Assembly (NCBI GenBank): GCA_002697705.1
Contig: NZXL01000044.1
Coordinates: 34,095-39,699, forward strand
Direction: 5' to 3'
DNA length: 5,605 nt
From: Methanobacteriota archaeon
Lineage (GTDB): Archaea; Thermoplasmatota; Poseidoniia; Poseidoniales; Poseidoniaceae
The first letter of the stretch is position 1. The number at the start of each line of letters is the position of its first letter. The notes beneath the pieces are model-generated. The model was not told where the DNA came from and did not search any database. It was given only the letters and a program-made list of their open reading frames with translations. The translations under genes and the position numbers were made by a program. Of the stretch, positions 1-5,605 are shown one piece after another.

Positions 1-554
1 AGAATCCTGACGTTTATCTTTGGTCGCCTCATACTAGCAAGCGAGTGAAATATGATTTTGGAAAGGTAGTGGACAAACCGATAGATGCCGACTTCGTTGT
101 AATCACTGGTTCTAGGCGTAATGTAAGTCAATGGGAGCCTTGGATGGATGATGTTGCTACACTGATCAAAGAAGTCGAAGTGCCTTTGATTGGAATTTGT
201 TTTGGCCATCAAATAATTGCGGCATCACTTGGCGGTCAAGTAATTCGCGCAGATAATCAAAGTCAATTTGTCACCTCGGTTAACTATGATGATGGTAGTA
301 AAGTAGACGCACTATTTACTCACCAAGACCATGTCATAGATGCCGGGGAAATGGAAGTTATAGCTTCCTCAGAACACTGTGCAATAGCAGCCTGTAAACA
401 CCCTACAAGAAATATTAGGACGGTGCAATATCACCCAGAAGCAACAATAGAAGTGATATCTAAGGCGGTTGAATTTGGCGATATGACAGTTGAAGAATCA
501 AAAGTATTTGACATGTCAAAGGAATTGATTTCTCTCAAAGATGCATTACTCTGA
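1..554 (+). CDS. Class I glutamine amidotransferase (GMP synthase-like), 5'-truncated by window edge
   Basis: Stand-alone class I glutamine amidotransferase, the kind of domain that hydrolyses glutamine and passes ammonia to an acceptor. Seen: numbered from a GTG at 45, the nucleophile-elbow motif GICFGHQ places the catalytic Cys at residue 52, and VQYHPEAT supplies His130 and Glu132, so the triad is intact. An upstream ITGSRRNV segment matches the oxyanion-side strand of GuaA-type domains. The reading frame is open from base 3 to the GTG and encodes plausible sequence (NPDVYLWSPHTSKR), so the GTG is probably internal and the true start lies before the window. About 37 residues follow the His-Glu motif, and no synthetase domain is fused after them. 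The family (COG0518-like) includes GuaA subunits and poorly characterised stand-alone amidotransferases; the acceptor substrate cannot be read here. The 3' end overlaps the opposing membrane-protein gene by 9 bp. Family call firm, exact role unknown. Confidence 0.86.
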   Translation, partial: NPDVYLWSPHTSKRVKYDFGKVVDKPIDADFVVITGSRRNVSQWEPWMDDVATLIKEVEVPLIGICFGHQIIAASLGGQVIRADNQSQFVTSVNYDDGSKVDALFTHQDHVIDAGEMEVIASSEHCAIAACKHPTRNIRTVQYHPEATIEVISKAVEFGDMTVEESKVFDMSKELISLKDALL

Positions 555-1274
555 GTCAAGAATTTTATTTTTGATATCAAATTCAAACGAGCATAATGCC
601 ATTATCAAACCAATGAATAATCCATATTCGGCATATGCTGCTACATTTATTGCTGGTTGAATTGAATTTAATGTAAACAAAGTATCCCCTTCAAGACCAA
701 ATTTTTCTAAATCTTTGACTGCTCGAATAACACTTTGAGTCATAATTATGAATGAAATGAGAGAAATAATCATGCCCCTAATACGAATTTTCTTTCCTTT
801 TACATTGGCATTAGGGAGCGAAAGATGGGCCATCAGTGCCCAAACCATTCCTCCTTGAAATACATTTGAGGCTGTTAATACGTGTAAAGCAAGATAGTCA
901 TACATATTTGCAAATGACATTATTATCAAATTCACTCCAGTAAATAAACCACAAATCAAGGTGATATGCATTAGTTTCCTTCGGCCGTCATTTCTCATCG
1001 AATACCACATTCTGTAGGCAAATAACATCTGAATTAGTCCTGCACAACAAAATCCAATTGTGAAAATCCACCTTTCTAAGCCAGGGTAATCTGCTTCGGA
1101 AATAAAGATTGGAAATGTTCTATGATTTCCTGAAAGGATATGCACAAGCATAGCCATTGGAACGGTAATTGCGGGTAATAACCATGCGATTCGAGCGATT
1201 GTTAGATCGCTAAATTCACTTGAACCGATTTTAACCCCGTAGTCTAAATTCTTCAAATAAATCGCCTTAACCAA
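546..1274 (-). CDS. Six-helix membrane protein, DRAM/Frag1/Sfk1-like
   Basis: Integral membrane protein of about 242 residues. Seen: six hydrophobic stretches at about residues 28-47, 68-92, 101-122, 126-150, 166-184 and 206-230. A polar loop after helix 1 contains FPIFISEADYPGLERW (55-70). This resembles the P-x-I-S...P-E...F signature after the first helix of DRAM/Frag1/Sfk1 proteins, and AAYAEYGLFIG (212-222) resembles their last-helix S/A-x-x-E-W/Y motif. Known: eukaryotic members act in autophagy/lysosome membranes, GPI-anchor remodelling (PGAP2) or PI4P signalling (Sfk1); prokaryotic roles are undefined. No ATG precedes helix 1. The longest frame begins at TTG 1274, with stop TGA upstream at 1289-1287. 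TTG at 1256 is an alternative that leaves the helices intact and sits better relative to the TATA-like element; the first internal Met (residue 40) would cut helix 1. It is transcribed divergently from cysS. The family assignment is from remembered motifs and is moderate; a real membrane-protein gene is near certain. Confidence 0.68.
   Translation of the reverse strand: MVKAIYLKNLDYGVKIGSSEFSDLTIARIAWLLPAITVPMAMLVHILSGNHRTFPIFISEADYPGLERWIFTIGFCCAGLIQMLFAYRMWYSMRNDGRRKLMHITLICGLFTGVNLIIMSFANMYDYLALHVLTASNVFQGGMVWALMAHLSLPNANVKGKKIRIRGMIISLISFIIMTQSVIRAVKDLEKFGLEGDTLFTLNSIQPAINVAAYAEYGLFIGLIMALCSFEFDIKNKILDSE
563..572 (+). terminator. Candidate oligo-T terminator for the amidotransferase gene
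   Basis: TTTTATTTTT begins 8 nt after the amidotransferase stop codon (TGA 552-554). Archaeal RNA polymerase commonly terminates at T-runs without a hairpin, and none is seen immediately upstream. The tract lies within the coding region of the convergent membrane protein and corresponds to its DIKNKI C-terminal codons. Functional status is inferred. Confidence 0.35.
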
Positions 1275-1287
1275 TCCTAGACGCTCT

Positions 1288-1298
1288 CATGTATAACC
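1288..1298. promoter_or_regulatory. Candidate shared TATA-like element between divergent genes
   Basis: The spacer between the membrane-protein gene and cysS contains CATGTATAACC. It reads as GTATAA on the + strand and GTTATAC on the - strand, so it is close to symmetric. If archaeal spacing applies (TATA centre about 26 bp before transcription start), the + strand start would fall near 1320, just before the cysS start codon. The - strand start would fall near 1268, just before the alternative TTG at 1256. No purine-rich BRE is obvious on either side. A weaker AT-rich stretch, AAATAAAT at about 1255-1262, could instead serve cysS. Inferred from position and composition only. Confidence 0.3.
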
Positions 1299-1334
1299 TT
1301 CAAGTGAGGTGGCTAACACCACGCATTGAGTCGA

Positions 1335-2822
1335 ATGCCATTACGCCTATACGATACCCTCAGGAAAGACAAAGTAGACTTCACTACTATGGAACCTGGG
1401 AAGGTTTCAATGTATGTCTGTGGAGTAACTGTCTATGACAGGTGTCACCTTGGTCATGCACGCTGTTACTTGGCATTTGATTTGATTCACCGATGGCTTG
1501 AGTTCTCTGGATTCGATGTTCATTATGTGCAAAATTTCACAGATATTGATGACAAAATTATCAATCGAGCTAATGAAATCGGAGGAGATTGGCGTAAATT
1601 AGTCGATGAAAATATTGCTGCTTACTATGAAGATATGGACGCGTTAAACATACTAAGAGCGGATGATTATCCAAAATGTACTGATTATGTCGATGATATG
1701 ATTCGAATAACTCAAGACTTAATCGACAAGGGAAATGCTTACCAAGCCGACGATGGAGTTTATTTCCACGTAGAATCTGCACCTGAGAAGTATGGACTGT
1801 TAACCGGACAGAATATCGAGGCAGTTCGTTCAGGTGCCGGTGGTAGAGTAGAAGGAACAGGTTCGAGTAAAAGGGATCACAAGGACTTCGCACTTTGGAA
1901 GTCAGCCAAGCCGGGAGAGCCGACATGGGATTCTCCTTGGGGTCCAGGCCGACCTGGATGGCACATCGAATGTACGGCTATGTCGATGGATTATTTCGGT
2001 GCTCAGTTCGACATTCATGGAGGCGGTCATGACCTTAGGTTCCCACATCATGAAGCAGAAATTTTCCAAGGCGAGTGTCATACAGGATGCAGTCCAGTAG
2101 TTCATCATTGGTTGCACAATGGATTTGTCAATATCGATGGCGAGAAAATGAGTAAATCACTTGATAACTTTTGGACGATAAGAGATATTCTTCAACAAAT
2201 CGATGCGATGGTATTGAGGTTTGCACTTATCAATGCCCATTATCGTTCTCCAATCGACATGAATGAAACCCTTCTGAAAGATGCTGAAAGGAATTATAAT
2301 CGTGTATTAGAATGTTATATTGATTCACTAAAAGCAATGACTTCTAAGTCGCCAGTATCTCTTCCAAATCCTGATATAACTTCATCTCAACCATTGACAA
2401 AATCACTTGCAATGCTCGAGAAAATGGGTGAAGGATTTGCTAAAGCCATGGATGATGATTTCAATTCCAGAGAAGCTGTAGCTAAAGTTCTTGGCGGTGT
2501 TAGAGAAATTTCAAAGACATTATCGAGTGGACTTGATGCTAAAGACAAAGATGCATTTGCTCACTATAGTGTAGAGTGGCTAGAGGAAACTGCAGGCATG
2601 GTTCTTGGAATCTTACCGACACGGGAATTTGCTCTATTAGAACCAGAAGAAGATCCAAGAAAAGAGCAAATTGCTTCTAAGGTTGAAGACTTATTACTAG
2701 AAAGAAAGCAGGCTAGAGATTCTAAAGATTGGGCTAAGGCTGACCAAATCAGAGACCAACTTACAGAAATGGGAGTCGTAGTTGTAGATACAGCGGACGG
2801 CCCTACTTGGGATTTAATCTGA
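1335..2822 (+). CDS. cysS: Cysteinyl-tRNA synthetase
   Basis: Class I aminoacyl-tRNA synthetase that activates cysteine with ATP and charges tRNA-Cys in the cytoplasm. Seen, numbered from ATG 1335 (495 aa, slightly longer than E. coli CysRS): MYVCGVTVYD with the first zinc ligand Cys29; the HIGH-type motif as HLGH (38-41); NFTDIDDKI (67-75); WHIEC with Cys213; FPHHEAE with His238 and Glu242 completing the zinc site that discriminates cysteine; and KMSKS (271-275), followed by LDNF where most family members have LGNF. The C-terminal part keeps AMDDDFN, the helical DALR-like region, and the terminal RKQARDSKDWAKAD...TEMGVVV...TWD segment. ATG 1335 is preferred because it aligns with the usual N-terminus (M-x-x-x-x-Y/F-N/D-T-L). 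An in-frame TTG at 1326 would add three residues. No well-spaced ribosome site is visible: GAGGTG at 1306-1311 is too far upstream, which fits a short-leader or leaderless transcript. The stop is 6 bp from the opposing gene. Confidence 0.97.
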   Translation: MPLRLYDTLRKDKVDFTTMEPGKVSMYVCGVTVYDRCHLGHARCYLAFDLIHRWLEFSGFDVHYVQNFTDIDDKIINRANEIGGDWRKLVDENIAAYYEDMDALNILRADDYPKCTDYVDDMIRITQDLIDKGNAYQADDGVYFHVESAPEKYGLLTGQNIEAVRSGAGGRVEGTGSSKRDHKDFALWKSAKPGEPTWDSPWGPGRPGWHIECTAMSMDYFGAQFDIHGGGHDLRFPHHEAEIFQGECHTGCSPVVHHWLHNGFVNIDGEKMSKSLDNFWTIRDILQQIDAMVLRFALINAHYRSPIDMNETLLKDAERNYNRVLECYIDSLKAMTSKSPVSLPNPDITSSQPLTKSLAMLEKMGEGFAKAMDDDFNSREAVAKVLGGVREISKTLSSGLDAKDKDAFAHYSVEWLEETAGMVLGILPTREFALLEPEEDPRKEQIASKVEDLLLERKQARDSKDWAKADQIRDQLTEMGVVVVDTADGPTWDLI

Positions 2823-2828
2823 TTACAA

Positions 2829-5605
2829 TCACTTTTTCTTTGGCGGTGGTGCCAATTCAGGAAGTTTAGGAATAAATGATTGCTTTTCTTCCATCTCTGC
2901 GAGGAACTCATCAAGACTGATAACCCCGTCACCATTTGCATCAAATGTAGTCATCATTGCATCGATATCCTTTACCTTGATATTGCCTTTTAGAATTCCA
3001 GAAATCGCTGTTCTAAGTTCACGTCTAGAGACAAAACCATCCGAGGTTTGGTCAATCTTTGCAAACATTCGTACAGCAGAAAGCCCAGCACTCTTCATTG
3101 CATTAGCAACCTTTTGCTTAGTTTCATCACTTTGACTGGTATCTACAGTTTCACTGCTGGTTGAATCTTCCTCGACCGAAGCGGCTGAATCATTAACATT
3201 CTCTTCTGCCTCAGGTTCTGGATTTTCATCATCCCACATCTTCTCTATTACCGCTTCTCCAGATTCTAGTAAATCATCACCACTGGTTTTGCTAACAATG
3301 AATAGAGCGAACATCATTCCAATCACTATTACTGCTAAAATTAGCATCAATTGGCGTTTAGTATTTTCTTCAGCCTCACTTTCATCAGTAAATTCATCAT
3401 CATTTTGACTACTAGGTGCGTTAGGTTCTTGATTAGTATTGGAATTATCAGTATTGTCTGTGTTATCAGTATTATCAGTTCCACTGTTATCATCAGGTCC
3501 TGGTAGGACAGTATTACCGCCACCATTGTTGTTGGATGTTGTATCATCAGGAAGTTGAACATTGACATTTACTCTATCACCATTTACCATTTCTATGTCA
3601 TAGTAATTATCGTATAATTTACTTAGGTCAATATGGTAATTAGCATGGCTTGATCTGTTGATTACGTCGAAGTAACGGTCATCACCAGTTGTGTAAATAG
3701 GGTCTAATGTTAGATTCTTCAAGTGATTTACTTCATCTTTATAATCGCCATCAAATGTTGTTCCTAGCCAAGCATTGATGTCAGCGTCATTCATACCATC
3801 GACATCGGCCCAATTTGCTTTGATGTCATCAAATTCATTACGCATTGCCATTGCAAGTCCAGACTCTATTTCCTGGAAGGTTTGAGAACCATCGACTTCA
3901 GTCATTGAAGTGATATCGACGGCCTTTTGGAAATCAGTTCCATTTAGGTATTCCCAATCATCACCTTGTAGTTCTTGCATAATATCAACGTCACCAAATA
4001 CTGCTTTTCCTTGTATAACAGTCAAGCTAATATCCGCATCTATTGCTTCAATCAAGTTTCGATATGGGTCTTCATGGAATGTATCAATGACTACTAAATC
4101 AGCATATAGGTCTGCTTTGACTTGACCAACAAAGTTACTCCAACCTGTCGCAGCAGCAGGATTTGAAGTAACCATCTGTGCTAATTCATAGTTTGAGAAG
4201 TGATTGTTTAAAATTTCAGTATTCCATAAATCTGCAGTCTTTAATTCGTGTAGATTACTCTTGGAACCGCTAGGCCCCCAATCAGGGGCTATTGAAATTC
4301 TAACTCCTGCATTATCTGCTTCGACCACATCTGTTGTGTCGCCATAAAGAAGTAAGTTGGATAGAGGCGACCAAATCAAGTCAGCATTAACCGCAGCCAT
4401 CTTGTCGAATTGACTTCTGTCAAGTCCAGTTCCATGAATAACCATAGTTTGTTCTTGAACCAGTCCTTTGGCAAATAAATCATCAAATTCTTGCTTACTT
4501 GAAGAATCTACTCCTTCGGATAGGTGAATAAACCAAGCCTCTAGATCTCCATCAGCCATATCATCAATTTTTCCTTGTGAATTGTATGAGTTTTCGTTCC
4601 AAGAACAAACAGCACATGTTTGGACATTATCTTGTCCGAAATTATACAGTTCTACATTACGAGCAAGAATACTATCCCATGCTTGTGTTCCTGAACTTGG
4701 AGAGCCTTGAACAGCGGTAACTCCACCAGCTACAAGTTGAACTTCAGCATATTTCATTTGTTCACTTCCCATATCCCATCGGTCTCTGTCTTGGACATTG
4801 TTCTTCATCCATGTAATACTTGGACCATAATCCCAGTTGTCTCCCCACTGGTATCTATTGGTGTAGCCACCTTCTTCAGAACGTTGGTTTGTGTTTAGGT
4901 GGACATTGAAGTCCCACAAAGGAATATGATTGTAATGCATATGGTTGTGCAAGTCAATTAAACCAGGATAAATTGTTCCATCGGTTTCGATTATTGGTAC
5001 ATTAGAGAAGTCAACACCAGCAGGAGGTTGGTCAGCAGAGGACCAAACACCAGTTATCTTTCCATCTCTGACCATTACATTTCCTTGGTTGATGACGCCA
5101 GTTTCGCTTTCCATAGTAACTACTCTTCCTTGAAGAAGGAATGCTCGAGAGGAATCTGTATTGGATACTTTGAAACATTTAACGATATTTTGTGCTACTG
5201 TATATGTGCCATTATCATTAGGTCCCCAACCTGGTGTTGGAGTGACTTTTACTAGATTGCCATTTGAATCTTCGACATATGATTTACCATAAGACGAATC
5301 ATATGCAGGGAAAGTCATTGTATTTACGGCATTTCCCGAGTCATCGCTAATAGTAACGGTTTCACCATCATAGTAACTAAGATCTAAATCCGAATCTGCT
5401 CTAAATACAACAATTCTTCCATCTGCAGAGATGTTGGTGTTCCAAGCCAATTGACAAGGAGGGCTACCGCTTGTAGTGGATAAAATCCAATCAGATACAT
5501 CGACAGTTGCATCACCGGAATTCCAAATTTCAATGAATTGGTCACTATATTTTCCATAATCTCCATCGCCATTCCAGTCAGTTGCATTGTATACATTCAT
5601 GTTAC
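2829..5605 (-). CDS. Membrane-anchored lamin-tail/amidohydrolase/EF-hand multidomain protein, N-terminus beyond window
   Basis: Large multidomain protein. Residues are numbered from ATG 5600, but the frame stays open to the edge and no signal peptide is seen, so the real start is probably outside. Domains: lamin-tail-like domain ~1-125 (WNGDG loop, FIEIWNSGD, VSDWIL, PTPGWGPND); amidohydrolase ~158-541; family-type extension to ~685; Asn/Thr/Asp/Ser-rich acidic linker ~686-748; one transmembrane helix ~750-770; acidic Glu/Asp/Ser-rich segment ~774-828; paired EF-hand loops 850-861 (DQTSDGFVSRRE) and 887-898 (DANGDGVISLDE); tail PPPKKK. The enzyme domain keeps PGLIDLHNH (His218, His220), IHLSEG (His359, Glu362), VIHGTGLD (His389), SPLSNLLLYG and APDWGPSGS (Asp440). 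This is the ligand set of mononuclear-metal, subtype-III-like amidohydrolases (deaminases, chlorohydrolases, imidazolonepropionase relatives), so an active hydrolase or deaminase is likely; the substrate is unknown. Probably cell-envelope located, with the catalytic part outside if an N-terminal signal exists. There is no operon partner in the window. Confidence 0.9.
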   Translation of the reverse strand, partial: NMNVYNATDWNGDGDYGKYSDQFIEIWNSGDATVDVSDWILSTTSGSPPCQLAWNTNISADGRIVVFRADSDLDLSYYDGETVTISDDSGNAVNTMTFPAYDSSYGKSYVEDSNGNLVKVTPTPGWGPNDNGTYTVAQNIVKCFKVSNTDSSRAFLLQGRVVTMESETGVINQGNVMVRDGKITGVWSSADQPPAGVDFSNVPIIETDGTIYPGLIDLHNHMHYNHIPLWDFNVHLNTNQRSEEGGYTNRYQWGDNWDYGPSITWMKNNVQDRDRWDMGSEQMKYAEVQLVAGGVTAVQGSPSSGTQAWDSILARNVELYNFGQDNVQTCAVCSWNENSYNSQGKIDDMADGDLEAWFIHLSEGVDSSSKQEFDDLFAKGLVQEQTMVIHGTGLDRSQFDKMAAVNADLIWSPLSNLLLYGDTTDVVEADNAGVRISIAPDWGPSGSKSNLHELKTADLWNTEILNNHFSNYELAQMVTSNPAAATGWSNFVGQVKADLYADLVVIDTFHEDPYRNLIEAIDADISLTVIQGKAVFGDVDIMQELQGDDWEYLNGTDFQKAVDITSMTEVDGSQTFQEIESGLAMAMRNEFDDIKANWADVDGMNDADINAWLGTTFDGDYKDEVNHLKNLTLDPIYTTGDDRYFDVINRSSHANYHIDLSKLYDNYYDIEMVNGDRVNVNVQLPDDTTSNNNGGGNTVLPGPDDNSGTDNTDNTDNTDNSNTNQEPNAPSSQNDDEFTDESEAEENTKRQLMLILAVIVIGMMFALFIVSKTSGDDLLESGEAVIEKMWDDENPEPEAEENVNDSAASVEEDSTSSETVDTSQSDETKQKVANAMKSAGLSAVRMFAKIDQTSDGFVSRRELRTAISGILKGNIKVKDIDAMMTTFDANGDGVISLDEFLAEMEEKQSFIPKLPELAPPPKKK
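2832..2841 (+). terminator. Candidate oligo-T terminator for cysS
   Basis: CTTTTTCTTT begins 9 nt after the cysS stop codon (TGA 2820-2822). On the opposite strand the same bases form the AAG-AAA-AAG codons for the C-terminal KKK of the convergent multidomain protein. No stem-loop precedes the T-run, so this would be an archaeal-style oligo-T terminator rather than a bacterial intrinsic one. Inferred from position and composition. Confidence 0.35.
3444..3479 (-). repeat. Short in-frame Thr-Asp-Asn repeat in the linker of the multidomain protein
   Basis: Four consecutive Thr-Asp-Asn triplets (residues 708-719), encoded by variants of ACTGATAAT and ACAGACAAT in 9-base steps. They form the core of a low-complexity Asn/Asp/Thr/Ser linker between the catalytic region and the transmembrane helix. 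The repeat number is a multiple of three bases, so copy-number change would alter linker length without a frameshift. It is likely a flexible, possibly O-glycosylated stalk; the repeat itself is directly visible, its role is inferred. Confidence 0.8.

Noticed and set aside
1288..1290. ATG on the - strand at 1290 as the start of the membrane-protein gene
   Set aside because: It is in a different frame and reaches a stop after seven codons, so it cannot start this protein.
1304..1311. GAGGTG as a Shine-Dalgarno site for cysS
   Set aside because: It lies about 14 nt from the TTG and 23 nt from the preferred ATG, too far for a normal ribosome site.
1570..2117. Two open frames on the - strand inside cysS
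   Set aside because: They lie fully antisense to a strongly conserved synthetase and their translations show no recognisable domain or gene-like composition; they are shadows of cysS.
2564..2944. - strand open frame spanning the cysS 3' end and the start of the opposing gene
   Set aside because: It overlaps two well-supported genes in other frames and encodes Ser-rich sequence without motifs.
3910..5255. Several short + strand open frames opposite the amidohydrolase region
   Set aside because: They are antisense to a frame with intact catalytic motifs, have no family resemblance, and none has a promoter- or start-site-like context.
5384..5596. Separate small - strand gene at the right edge
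   Set aside because: It overlaps the lamin-tail-domain coding frame on the same strand in another phase, and its translation has no motif; treated as an out-of-frame shadow.
1..5605. A defence, CRISPR, phage or mobile-element system
   Set aside because: No repeat-spacer pattern, transposase, integrase, nuclease or toxin-antitoxin-like gene is visible; the genes alternate strand and look like ordinary chromosomal content.

Overview
The window is a compact, AT-leaning, gene-dense segment of four protein-coding genes with almost no intergenic DNA. Two are complete and two run off the window edges. I see no rRNA, tRNA, CRISPR array, insertion sequence or phage gene. The gene mix suggests a marine euryarchaeon of the Poseidoniales (Marine Group II) type. 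The pointers are a DRAM/Frag1-like membrane protein, a surface-type protein joining a lamin-tail domain, an amidohydrolase, a membrane anchor and EF-hands, non-ATG start candidates, no convincing Shine-Dalgarno sites, and TATA-like and oligo-T signals. This is inference from gene style, not proof; a 16S or ribosomal-protein marker is absent.

Layout: (1) bases 1-554, + strand: the 3' part of a stand-alone class I glutamine amidotransferase with an intact catalytic Cys and His-Glu. (2) 546-1274, - strand: a six-helix membrane protein resembling the DRAM/Frag1/Sfk1 family, overlapping the previous gene tail-to-tail by 9 bp. (3) A short divergent spacer (about 51-78 bp depending on start choices) with one near-symmetric TATA-like element. 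(4) 1335-2822, + strand: cysS, complete cysteinyl-tRNA synthetase. (5) 2829-5605, - strand: a large multidomain protein whose N-terminus lies beyond the window, separated tail-to-tail from cysS by 6 bp.

The genes alternate strand (+ - + -), so they do not form an operon and there is no evidence of a shared pathway. cysS is translation housekeeping. The amidotransferase is probably metabolic. The other two are membrane or envelope proteins. The most interesting item is the last gene: a subtype-III-like amidohydrolase with its metal ligands intact lies between an N-terminal lamin-tail domain and a single transmembrane helix, followed by an acidic segment and a pair of EF-hand calcium loops. A second pattern is that both + strand genes end just before a T-rich tract that lies inside the last codons of the opposing gene.
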